A stretch of DNA of 16,804 bases from an uncultured Clostridia bacterium (GTDB taxonomy: Bacteria; Bacillota; Clostridia; Peptostreptococcales; Anaerovoracaceae): the NCBI GenBank assembly GCA_937928455.1, contig CALFUG010000217.1:1-16804 (forward strand), written 5' to 3'. Under the pieces are notes generated by a model. The model was not told where the DNA came from, searched no databases, and worked only from the letters and a program-made list of their open reading frames with translations. The position numbers were made by a program, and so were the translations under genes. Shown here piece after piece: positions 7,682-14,728 of the stretch; position 1 is the stretch's first letter; the number at the start of each line of letters is the position of its first letter.

Positions 7682-9670
7682 TTACCGCTTCACTTTGTAT
7701 TCAAAAATGATATCCCGCAGCATGGCGGCCCGTTCAAACTGCAAATCCGCCGCCGCTTTTTTCATTTCGCTCTCTAGTTTTTTCACGTAATCCCCCAGTT
7801 CCTTCTGGGTCAACTCAGAGGGCTTTCGTTCTTGATAAAAGGCCATTTCCGCCTCCTGCTTATGGGTGATCTCTATCACATCACGAACGGCTTTCTCAAT
7901 GGTTTTCGGCGTAATGCCGTGGCTTACGTTGTATTCCTCTTGAATCTTCCGACGACGGTTGGTTTCCTGAATGGCCCGCTCCATCGCGGGACTGATGCGA
8001 TCCCCATACATGATGACTCGCCCGTTGAGATTTCTGGCGGCCCGGCCAACGGTTTGAATCAGGGAAGTCTCCGTTCTCAAAAAACCTTCCTTATCGGCAT
8101 CCAGGATGGCCACCAAGGAAACCTCGGGAAGATCCAATCCCTCTCGTAGCAAGTTGATTCCCACCAACACATCAAATACCCCCAGTCGCAAGTCTCTTAA
8201 AATTTCCAGTCTCTCCAGGGTATCTATTTCTGAGTGAAGATATCTTACCTTGATGCCCGTATTCTTCAGATAGGTAGCCAGGCTTTCCGCCATCTTCTTG
8301 GTAAGTGTGGTCACAAACACCCGCTCCCCTCGTGCCACCGTGTCATTGATTTCTCCTATCAAGTCATCAATCTGGCCTTGGGTCTTTTTCACCGTTACCG
8401 GTGGATCCAACAGCCCGGTGGGACGAATCAATTGTTGAGCGGTAATCCCACCCGCCATTCTTTGCTCATACTCGGAAGGGGTAGCGCTAACGTAGACCAC
8501 CTGCTTCGCGATCTCCTGAAACTCGTCAAATTTAAGAGGCCGGTTGTCCAAAGCAGAAGGAAGTCGAAATCCATATTCCACCAATGCCTGCTTTCGAGAA
8601 AGGTTGCCGGCATACATGGCTCGCAATTGGGGCAACATCACGTGGGATTCATCGATGATAATCAGATAATCCTCCGGGAAGTAGTCCATTAAGGTGTAGG
8701 GTCGCTCCCCTTCTGCCAAATCGCTCATGTATCTGGCATAATTCTCAATACCCTTACACATGCCGATTTCCCGGAGCATTTCCAAATCATAACGGGTTCG
8801 CTGTTCGATTCGCTGGGCTTCCAACAGCTTACCCTGGGTTTGGAACCAGGCAATCCGTTCTTCCAGTTCCGCCTCAATTTTCAACAAAGCAGACTCCATG
8901 TTTTCCTTGCTGGTCACATAGTGGGAGGCGGGAAATATGGCAATATGATCCCGGACATTCAGCACTTCCCCGGTAATGGGGTTGATTTCTCGAATGGTTT
9001 CCACTTCGTCTCCGAACAGTTCCACCCGTACGGCACTATCCGCTCCCGCCGGGTAAATATCAATGGTATCTCCCCGGGCTCGAAACGTACCCCTTTCAAA
9101 TGCCAGTTCATTTCGCATATATTGAATATCCACCAGACGACGCAGGATTTCCTGCCGGCTCTTTTCCATTCCCGGTCTCAGGGACAAGCCTTGGCCCTGG
9201 TAATCCACCGGATTTCCTGTGCCATAAATACAGGAAACAGAAGCCACTACAATCACATCTCTTCGCTCCGCCAGTGCTGCGGTGGCAGAGTGGCGAAGCT
9301 TTTCAATTTCCGCATTGATATCGGAATCCTTCTCTATATATGTATCGGTGGAGGGAACATATGCCTCCGGTTGATAATAGTCATAGTAACTGACAAAGTA
9401 CTCTACCGCATTGTGAGGAAAAAACTCCTTGAATTCCCCATGTAACTGGGCGGCCAGTGTTTTATTATGAGAAATCACCAGGGTAGGACGTTGCACTCTT
9501 TGAATCAGGTTGGCCATGGTAAAGGTTTTCCCGGACCCGGTGACGCCCATCAGGGTTTGGTGCTTTTCTCCACGAAAAATACCCTGAGTCAGTGTTTCTA
9601 CCGCCTCAGGCTGATCTCCCGTCATGGAAAAATCCGATACCAGTTGAAATTTTCCTGCTTTCTCCTTCAT
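7682..9670 (-). CDS. uvrB: Excinuclease ABC subunit B
   Basis: A 662-residue DNA helicase-like subunit that receives lesions from UvrA and positions UvrC for incision. Walker A GVTGSGKTFT lies near residue 42. It is followed by the beta-hairpin region rich in Tyr (VSYYDYYQPEAYVP), a Walker B-like IIDESHV, and helicase motifs VYVSATPSEYE, GINLLREGLDLPEV and QTVGRAARN. A C-terminal UVR coiled coil (about the last 35 residues) contacts UvrC or UvrA. Two starts are possible. GTG at 9676 would place the ribosome site inside the start, while ATG at 9670 has GAGGTG five bases upstream, so 9670 is chosen. It is the first gene of a minus-strand unit and is divergent from citrate synthase. No Firmicutes LexA box (GAAC-4-GTTC) was seen upstream. 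Confidence 0.98.
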   Translation of the reverse strand: MKEKAGKFQLVSDFSMTGDQPEAVETLTQGIFRGEKHQTLMGVTGSGKTFTMANLIQRVQRPTLVISHNKTLAAQLHGEFKEFFPHNAVEYFVSYYDYYQPEAYVPSTDTYIEKDSDINAEIEKLRHSATAALAERRDVIVVASVSCIYGTGNPVDYQGQGLSLRPGMEKSRQEILRRLVDIQYMRNELAFERGTFRARGDTIDIYPAGADSAVRVELFGDEVETIREINPITGEVLNVRDHIAIFPASHYVTSKENMESALLKIEAELEERIAWFQTQGKLLEAQRIEQRTRYDLEMLREIGMCKGIENYARYMSDLAEGERPYTLMDYFPEDYLIIIDESHVMLPQLRAMYAGNLSRKQALVEYGFRLPSALDNRPLKFDEFQEIAKQVVYVSATPSEYEQRMAGGITAQQLIRPTGLLDPPVTVKKTQGQIDDLIGEINDTVARGERVFVTTLTKKMAESLATYLKNTGIKVRYLHSEIDTLERLEILRDLRLGVFDVLVGINLLREGLDLPEVSLVAILDADKEGFLRTETSLIQTVGRAARNLNGRVIMYGDRISPAMERAIQETNRRRKIQEEYNVSHGITPKTIEKAVRDVIEITHKQEAEMAFYQERKPSELTQKELGDYVKKLESEMKKAAADLQFERAAMLRDIIFEYKVKR

Positions 9671-9675
9671 TTTCA

Positions 9676-9681
9676 CACCTC
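9676..9681 (-). promoter_or_regulatory. Ribosome binding site deciding the uvrB start
   Basis: GAGGTG on the minus strand lies five bases before ATG 9670. It overlaps the alternative GTG codon at 9674-9676, which argues against that upstream start. Confidence 0.7.
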
Positions 9682-9696
9682 GTAAAATACTTACAT

Positions 9697-9725
9697 ATTA
9701 TATCAGATTCCCCATATATTTACCA
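9697..9725 (-). promoter_or_regulatory. Extended -10 promoter for the uvrB-uvrA-eamA-pncB-MFS unit
   Basis: On the minus strand TGATATAAT occupies 9705-9697, a perfect -10 hexamer with the extended TGn element. Seventeen bases upstream the -35 is weak, TGGTAA at 9725-9720 (three of six consensus). The predicted start of transcription is about 10 bases before the uvrB ribosome site, giving a short leader. This is a consensus match only. Confidence 0.65.
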
Positions 9726-9746
9726 TATCCCTGCATGGGATTCCCC
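9706..9746. repeat. Direct repeat GATTCCCC flanking the uvrB -35 region
   Basis: GATTCCCC occurs at 9706-9713 and again at 9739-9746, offset by 33 bases (about three helical turns). One copy lies in the spacer of the uvrB promoter, the other just upstream of its -35. It could be an operator, but the copies are only eight bases long and chance is possible. Confidence 0.3.
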
Positions 9747-9850
9747 GTTCCTCCATAACTCTCTCCAAATCTCATTGAATCCCTTGAAATTTTGGTAAAT
9801 TCCCGGAAATCTGGTGCCATTTGCCACATTGTATACTTGTTTTCGTCGGG

Positions 9851-9879
9851 TTGTACCCCTATTTCTTCTGTGGTATAAT
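9851..9879 (+). promoter_or_regulatory. Extended -10 promoter for citrate synthase
   Basis: TGGTATAAT at 9871-9879 gives a consensus -10 with a TGn extension. TTGTAC at 9851-9856 is a partial -35 at 17-base spacing. The predicted leader to the ATG at 9935 is about 50 bases and ends with AAGGAGG at 9921-9927. Confidence 0.7.
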
Positions 9880-9934
9880 TTCTCATTACAACTTTTGATG
9901 AAAAAAACCCAAAACCAGAAAAGGAGGGATTCAT

Positions 9935-11362
9935 ATGGGATCACTGAAAGACAAGATTATTGATACAGCGCATACCATTGTGGAAAAAAATCCTCGATTG
10001 TCACCCCCAACCAATGGTCAGGCTTTCTTAGCCGAGATGGCTCAAAAATTGAAAGAACAGGACAAGATTCCGGAAGAACTGTATGTGGAACGGGATGTGA
10101 AGCGAGGCCTCCGAAATTCAGACGGAACCGGTGTGGTAGTCGGTTTGACACACGTTGGAGAGGTTATTGGATACGAGAAAGGCCCCGATGGGAAGAAGAT
10201 TCCCAAGGCCGGCGAGCTTTACTACCGAGGGTACAGTATCAAGGATTTGGTTTCCCACTGCATCAAGGAGGATCGCTTCGGGTTCGAAGAGACCACCTAT
10301 CTTCTTTTGTTTGGAAACCTTCCTTCCGCCAAGCAACTGGATGTATTTCTTGACTTGTTAGCAAACAGCAGAGAATTGCCATCCAACTTTGCCCGAGACA
10401 TGATCATGACCGCACCTTCCGCCAATATTATGAATAAATTGGCCCGAAGTGTTTTGGCCCTTTATTCCTATGACGATAATCCGGACGATGTTTCGGTAGA
10501 AAATGTGCTGCGCCAATCCATTGCCTTGATAGGGTATTTCCCCACACTCATTGCCTATGGCTACCAGGCCAAAAGAAATTATTACGATGGAGAGAGTTTG
10601 CACTTGCATTACCCCGTTCCGGAGCTAAGTACAGCAGAAAATATACTGCGCATGCTACGGGCCGATGGAGAATACACAAAAATTGAATCCAGGCTGCTGG
10701 ATCTTTCCTTGATCCTTCACGCAGAACATGGTGGAGGAAACAACTCCTCCTTCACCACCCATATCGTCACTTCAACCGCTACAGATACCTACTCTGCCAT
10801 CTCAGCAGCGGTGGGATCTCTCAAAGGACCTCGACACGGCGGTGCCAACATTTCCGTCATCAACATGATAAAGGATTTGAAAGAGAATGTATCGGACATC
10901 AGCAGACGTTCGGAAGTGGAAAAATACTTGCGGGATGTTCTGGAAGGAAATGCCAACGATGGTTCTGGCCTGATTTATGGGATGGGCCATGCCATCTATA
11001 CCGTGTCCGATCCTCGTGCCGTGATCCTGAAAAAAATGGCCAAGAAACTGGCCGAATCCAAGGGATTGGAAGAAGATTTTGCCCTATACGAATTCATTGA
11101 AAAGATTGCACCCAAGCTGTACACGGAAAAGACCGGCAAAGAAGTGAATATGCCGGCCAATGTGGACCTTTATTCCGGATTCGTCTATTCTGCCTTGAAT
11201 ATTCCCATGGATATTGCCACACCCTTGTTCGCCACCGCCCGGGTATCCGGCTGGTGTGCCCACCGATTGGAAGAAATCACCGGTGCCGGCAAACTGATGC
11301 GGCCTGCCTACAGCTGTGTGCAACCTCATCTCAGTTATGTGCCCATCAGCAAAAGAAAATAG
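9935..11362 (+). CDS. Citrate synthase (si-type, GltA/CitZ family)
   Basis: A 475-residue cytosolic enzyme that condenses acetyl-CoA and oxaloacetate to citrate, feeding the oxidative branch toward 2-oxoglutarate and glutamate. The catalytic set is complete. His301 lies in GPRHGGAN, His352 in GMGHAIYTVSDPR and Asp411 in NVDLYSG, with the oxaloacetate-side His262/His265 in LHAEHGGGN and the Arg region FATARVSGWCAHRLEE near the C terminus. It is longer than the roughly 370-residue Bacillus CitZ and about 40 residues longer than E. coli GltA. The extra length is mainly an N-terminal charged segment before residue 65, as in a clostridial subgroup. 2-Methylcitrate synthases share the fold, but no prp genes are nearby. 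The start is fixed by AAGGAGG seven bases before the ATG. It stands alone between a promoter and a terminator; no aconitase or isocitrate dehydrogenase is adjacent. Confidence 0.93.
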   Translation: MGSLKDKIIDTAHTIVEKNPRLSPPTNGQAFLAEMAQKLKEQDKIPEELYVERDVKRGLRNSDGTGVVVGLTHVGEVIGYEKGPDGKKIPKAGELYYRGYSIKDLVSHCIKEDRFGFEETTYLLLFGNLPSAKQLDVFLDLLANSRELPSNFARDMIMTAPSANIMNKLARSVLALYSYDDNPDDVSVENVLRQSIALIGYFPTLIAYGYQAKRNYYDGESLHLHYPVPELSTAENILRMLRADGEYTKIESRLLDLSLILHAEHGGGNNSSFTTHIVTSTATDTYSAISAAVGSLKGPRHGGANISVINMIKDLKENVSDISRRSEVEKYLRDVLEGNANDGSGLIYGMGHAIYTVSDPRAVILKKMAKKLAESKGLEEDFALYEFIEKIAPKLYTEKTGKEVNMPANVDLYSGFVYSALNIPMDIATPLFATARVSGWCAHRLEEITGAGKLMRPAYSCVQPHLSYVPISKRK

Positions 11363-11402
11363 AGTCGAGATGCTTGAAAGTAATTTCGTAGAAATCGAAA
11401 AA

Positions 11403-11431
11403 ATCCCGGAATCCGTCATGGCTTCCGGGGT
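11403..11431. terminator. Bidirectional terminator between citrate synthase and the ABC export operon
   Basis: ATCCCGGAA at 11403-11411 pairs with TTCCGGGGT at 11423-11431 (nine pairs, one G-T), and CC/GG can pair again inside the loop. The plus strand continues as TCTTTTCTT. The minus strand runs into six T (complement of A at 11398-11403). It can therefore serve both the citrate synthase gene and the permease gene ending at 11439. Confidence 0.85.
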
Positions 11432-11438
11432 TCTTTTC

Positions 11439-12677
11439 TTATTCATATCTTAATGCTTCAATGGGATCCAACTTGGCCGCTCGTCGGGCGGGGAACAGTC
11501 CGAAAAACAATCCCACTCCGGCGGAAAATAATACGGCCAACAACACCACCAAAGGCTGTACCACTACCCGAACTCCTGCAATGGACATTCCCAAGGCTGC
11601 AATTCCCACTCCCAGCATAGTTCCAATGATTCCGCCGATGACGGAAAGGATCACCGCTTCAATGAGAAACTGGGTTAAAATATCCCGTGTTCTGGCACCC
11701 AAAGATTTTCGAATACCGATTTCACGAGTTCGCTCTGTCACAGAAACCAGCATAATGTTCATAATTCCGATTCCGCCTACCAATAGGGAAATGGCAGCAA
11801 TAGCACCGATGGCCACGGAAAGCACACCCAGAACCTGGTTGATAATGTCTTGTTGCCCCTCTGCCGTTTCCACCATATAGAAGTCTTCCGGCTTGTCCTT
11901 AATGCGGTTCATGTAGTTGGCATAGGCCTCCCCCTGCTGACGTACATCCTTATCCGGATTGCCATAGATTTCAATATAGGAAGATACTCCTTCTCCGGAA
12001 AGCATGGAACTGAAGGGAACATATACGGAATAACTGGACATACCCATCGCCGCATTAATTTGACTGGACAAGGTTTCCTCCATTTGGTAGACCCCCACGA
12101 TGATGAAGTCTCTGGAGTCTCCTTCTACTTGGATCGGCAATTCCTCTCCCACTACATCCTCTCTACCAAAAAGTTTTCGAGCGCACTCCACGTCCACCAC
12201 AATACGGTCCCGGCTGCCTTTCACGTCACTTTCATTAATCATACGCCCATAAACCATCTGGATGGTTTTGTTATAGTCGCTATATCCTTCTGCCACTCCC
12301 ATGATGGCCAGGTCAGCAGTGGTTCTCCCCACTCGGGTCTCACTGTTATTATAGGTATACAGGGTGGCATACCGAATGTCCTGGGGAAATCGTTCCTTCA
12401 ACGCATCCACATCCTCTTGAGAAAACAAGTCGTCCCCCATAATGCTATAGTCCGTGTACATCTCCGCCAACTGGGAATAGTTAATCATCAAGTACATATA
12501 TGCTTTCCCCAGGCTGTCAAACTCGTCGCTAACGGCACCCTTGGCGGAAGCACCAATGGAAGTAATGGAAATCACAGAGCTGATTCCAATGATGATGCCC
12601 AACATGGTGAGAAAGGACCTCAATTTATTGGCTTTGATGGCTGAGATGGCCAAGTGAACATTCTCAATCCATAGCAT
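11439..12677 (-). CDS. ABC transporter permease, MacB/FtsX type
   Basis: About 412 residues, membrane protein. It has the MacB topology. One N-terminal TM lies around residues 20-40 (RSFLTMLGIIIGISSVISI). A roughly 230-residue extracytoplasmic MacB_PCD-type domain follows, then three C-terminal TMs from about residue 285. The loop between the first two of these carries the typical TERTREIGIRKSLGARTRDIL, and the protein ends in the family tail ARRAAKLDPIEALRYE. Such permeases work by mechanotransmission on a substrate outside the membrane rather than by forming a channel. The frame is open back to 12761, but ATG at 12677 is chosen because AAGGGAGGG lies seven bases upstream (12685-12693). The chosen start overlaps the ATPase gene by 14 bases. 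It is the last gene of the adaptor-ATPase-permease operon. The exported substrate (antibiotic, peptide or lipid) is unknown. Confidence 0.92.
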   Translation of the reverse strand: MLWIENVHLAISAIKANKLRSFLTMLGIIIGISSVISITSIGASAKGAVSDEFDSLGKAYMYLMINYSQLAEMYTDYSIMGDDLFSQEDVDALKERFPQDIRYATLYTYNNSETRVGRTTADLAIMGVAEGYSDYNKTIQMVYGRMINESDVKGSRDRIVVDVECARKLFGREDVVGEELPIQVEGDSRDFIIVGVYQMEETLSSQINAAMGMSSYSVYVPFSSMLSGEGVSSYIEIYGNPDKDVRQQGEAYANYMNRIKDKPEDFYMVETAEGQQDIINQVLGVLSVAIGAIAAISLLVGGIGIMNIMLVSVTERTREIGIRKSLGARTRDILTQFLIEAVILSVIGGIIGTMLGVGIAALGMSIAGVRVVVQPLVVLLAVLFSAGVGLFFGLFPARRAAKLDPIEALRYE

Positions 12678-13389
12678 GAGAATTCCCTCCCTTCTCATTC
12701 GAGGGTTTACGAGTATCTCCAATAATTTTTCCATCCCGGAAGGTGAGTACACGTTGTGCAAACTGGGAAATATCCGGCTCGTGGGTTACCACAATTACTG
12801 TAGTTCCCCGCTCACGATTCAGCCTTTGGAAAATCTCCATAATTTCCACCGAGGATTGAGAGTCCAAGTTCCCCGTGGGCTCGTCTGCCAGTAAAATAGA
12901 GGGGTTATTGGCCAATGCTCTGGCGATGGCCACTCTTTGCTTTTGGCCTCCCGACAGCTCATTGGGCAGATGATGGCCCCGGTCCGCCAGCCCCACATCC
13001 TCCAGTAATTGCAAGGCTCTCTGATGGCGCTCTTGCCGATCCAATTTGGCATATATCATAGGCAGCTCCACATTTCGAAGGGCACTGGTACGGGCAATTA
13101 AGTTGAAAAATTGAAATACAAATCCGATATTGGCATTTCGGATATGGGATAGCTCATCGTCCTTTTTCTCCTTGATGTTGATGCCATCCAGGAGATACTC
13201 TCCTTCGGTGGCCCGATCCAGACACCCTATAATATTCATCAAGGTGGATTTTCCGGATCCGGAAGCACCCATAATCGCCACAAACTCTCCTTCTTCTATG
13301 GTCAGAGACACTTGATCCAATGCCTTCACTTGAAGGGGACCATTCTCATATATCTTGGACAGGTTTTCAATGCGAATCACTTCACTCAT
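12664..13389 (-). CDS. ABC transporter ATP-binding protein, MacB/LolD type
   Basis: A 241-residue cytosolic ATPase that drives the neighbouring permease. All motifs are intact: Walker A GASGSGKST at 41-49, Q-loop Gln93 in FVFQFFNL, signature LSGGQ at 145-149, Walker B ILLADE at 165-170 followed by PTGNLDS, and H-loop His203 in VTHEPD. The SHIRN...IGFVFQ segment before the Q-loop is typical of the MacB/LolD/YknY group. Its ATG overlaps the TGA of the adaptor gene as ATGA, and its own TGA lies inside the start of the permease gene, so the three products are probably made in step. About ten residues follow the usual core end; nothing is missing. Confidence 0.95.
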   Translation of the reverse strand: MSEVIRIENLSKIYENGPLQVKALDQVSLTIEEGEFVAIMGASGSGKSTLMNIIGCLDRATEGEYLLDGINIKEKKDDELSHIRNANIGFVFQFFNLIARTSALRNVELPMIYAKLDRQERHQRALQLLEDVGLADRGHHLPNELSGGQKQRVAIARALANNPSILLADEPTGNLDSQSSVEIMEIFQRLNRERGTTVIVVTHEPDISQFAQRVLTFRDGKIIGDTRKPSNEKGGNSHAMD

Positions 13390-14474
13390 TTGGATTCTCC
13401 CAACAACTCCGCCATATCATAGGCGGCAGTACCTTCCTCTAATTCCATGGTGGGGCTTAATACCACTACGTCTCCTTGGTTTAGTTCATCGGTAACCACT
13501 TGAATATTAAAGTCACCTTCCACCCCTAATTTCACCGATATTTTTGCAAGGAGCCCCTCTCGAAGCACAAACACAAAAGTTTCGCCGGTGGCCGGATCCT
13601 CTAATATGGCATCCACCGGAACCGCCGTCACCTGCTCTACTTCTTGAATAATAACATCCCCCTTGGCGGTTACGCCGGAAATCAATACACTGTCTTCCTT
13701 ATCGATAGAAATAGTGACGGGAATTACCATCTCCGTACTGGCCGGATCTTTCCTCTCACCGGTTGGCGAGATATGGGTGATTTCTCCCATTAGCGTCTGA
13801 TCTCCCAGAATTTCCGCAGAAATTTCCACCGGCTGCCCCACTTTTATTCTTCGAATATCATACTCACTGATGCTTACCTTCATTTTTAATCGGGAAAGGT
13901 CTTCCACCGTCACTACCGGAACGCCGGTTTCTGTCAGTCCCCCTTCCACCCCATTGACCCGGGTCACTGTACCTTCGAATGGGCTTTTCATCACTGTATT
14001 TGCAGATAAGGATAGCGCACTTTCATAGGCTCCCTTGGCTCGAAGATAATCCGCATGGCTGATGGCACCTTCTTGATACAACTTTTGCGCTGCCATGTAC
14101 TCCACCCGTGCGGCTTCCGTGGTGCCCTGAGAACTACCCGTATTGCTGGCTCCCGGATCCAGTCGAAGCAATACCTGGTTCTCCTCAACCAAGTCCCCTT
14201 CTTCCACCCGGATTTCTAATATCTGATATCCGCCTACCGCCGTAAGCTCTGCACTTTTTTCACCCTCTACGGTTCCTCTTACGGAAATTTTTTCTCGTAC
14301 ATCCATCACTTCCACCGTACCCGTGCTTACGGGCGTCCCTTGGGGAAGCCCCAGCAGGTTATCATACTGACTTAGCACCAGGGCAACGATAAGAACCAGC
14401 CCGATGATGCTGATAGGTATCACAAATTTCTTCTTTTTCTTCCACCCGTTCCATTTTTGAAATTTCTTCATCAT
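13386..14474 (-). CDS. Membrane-fusion (HlyD/MacA-like) adaptor of the ABC exporter
   Basis: A 362-residue membrane-anchored extracytoplasmic protein. A Lys-rich N terminus precedes one TM at about residues 17-38 (IPISIIGLVLIVALVL), after which the protein is outside. Domains run in order: first barrel-sandwich half (GGYQILEIRVEEGDLVEENQ, about 82-101), a short helical hairpin rich in Ala and Glu, the second half (MKSPFEGTVTRVNG), then a beta-barrel starting near VEDLSRLKMKVSISEYDIRRI. It resembles B. subtilis YknX and MacA. The hairpin is short, which suits a cell with no outer-membrane TolC partner. ATG at 14474 or the adjacent ATG at 14471 can serve; AAGGAAGAG lies upstream. It is the first gene of the export operon, with a predicted leader of about 90 bases and an ATGA overlap with the ATPase gene. 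Confidence 0.92.
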   Translation of the reverse strand: MMKKFQKWNGWKKKKKFVIPISIIGLVLIVALVLSQYDNLLGLPQGTPVSTGTVEVMDVREKISVRGTVEGEKSAELTAVGGYQILEIRVEEGDLVEENQVLLRLDPGASNTGSSQGTTEAARVEYMAAQKLYQEGAISHADYLRAKGAYESALSLSANTVMKSPFEGTVTRVNGVEGGLTETGVPVVTVEDLSRLKMKVSISEYDIRRIKVGQPVEISAEILGDQTLMGEITHISPTGERKDPASTEMVIPVTISIDKEDSVLISGVTAKGDVIIQEVEQVTAVPVDAILEDPATGETFVFVLREGLLAKISVKLGVEGDFNIQVVTDELNQGDVVVLSPTMELEEGTAAYDMAELLGESK

Positions 14475-14574
14475 TTCTACTCTTCCTTCTTAGATTCTCG
14501 CAGACTGGTTTAGGCCTCTCTCCCAGCCCATAACCCAGCCTCTTTAATTGTGAAGATTTTAACCCCACTTTGAC

Positions 14575-14603
14575 ATTATATCACAACCCCCCCACGGAAT
14601 AAA
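14575..14603 (-). promoter_or_regulatory. Extended -10 promoter for the ABC export operon
   Basis: The minus strand reads TGATATAAT at 14583-14575, a perfect -10 with the TGn extension. The -35 position at 14603-14598 is TTTATT, only three of six consensus, which suits an activator-dependent promoter. The phased TTAACA array begins directly upstream. Confidence 0.65.
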
Positions 14604-14604
14604 A

Positions 14605-14648
14605 TGAACCTTGTGTTAACAAATAATTAAAGAATTCTTAACAGATTC
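14605..14648. repeat. Phased 11-base repeat array, candidate PhoP/OmpR-type operator
   Basis: On the plus strand TGAACC (14605), TTAACA (14616), TTAAAG (14627) and TTAACA (14638) occur at exact 11-base steps. The full second and third 11-mers after the first TTAACA, at 14627-14637 and 14638-14648, agree at eight of eleven positions. TT(A/T/C)A(C/T)A hexamers at about 11-base spacing are the known binding pattern of Bacillus PhoP, an OmpR-family response regulator. The array sits between the two divergent promoters. Function is inferred. Confidence 0.45.
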
Positions 14649-14659
14649 ATCCGGTTTTC

Positions 14660-14688
14660 TTGCCCAATTCCTGGTTTTGTGATATAGT
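14660..14688 (+). promoter_or_regulatory. Extended -10 promoter for the typA-like gene
   Basis: TTGCCC at 14660-14665 (four of six) is followed after 17 bases by TATAGT at 14683-14688, with TGA directly before it as an extended -10. The predicted leader is about 35 bases. Confidence 0.7.
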
Positions 14689-14728
14689 TTGCGAGTTATA
14701 AAAACCATAGAATAGAAAAGAGAGATGG

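Noticed and set aside
8840..9445. A 201-codon open frame on the plus strand
   Set aside because: It is antisense to conserved uvrB sequence and carries no recognisable motif.
9677..9934. LexA-type operator between uvrB and citrate synthase
   Set aside because: A GTTC is present near 9747, but no GAAC partner at four-base spacing exists.
11850..12644. A 264-codon open frame on the plus strand
   Set aside because: It lies wholly antisense to the MacB-type permease. Its product shows no domain pattern, has many His and Ile scattered as expected from a reverse complement, and has no ribosome site I can see.
12678..12761. N-terminal extension of 28 residues on the MacB-type permease
   Set aside because: It overlaps the ATPase C-terminal codons and has no ribosome site, while ATG 12677 has a strong one at correct spacing.
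14586..14592. Run of seven C residues near the hlyD promoter as a phase-variable tract
   Set aside because: It lies in the -10/-35 spacer, so slippage could alter promoter spacing, but seven bases is short and there is no second evidence of phase variation.
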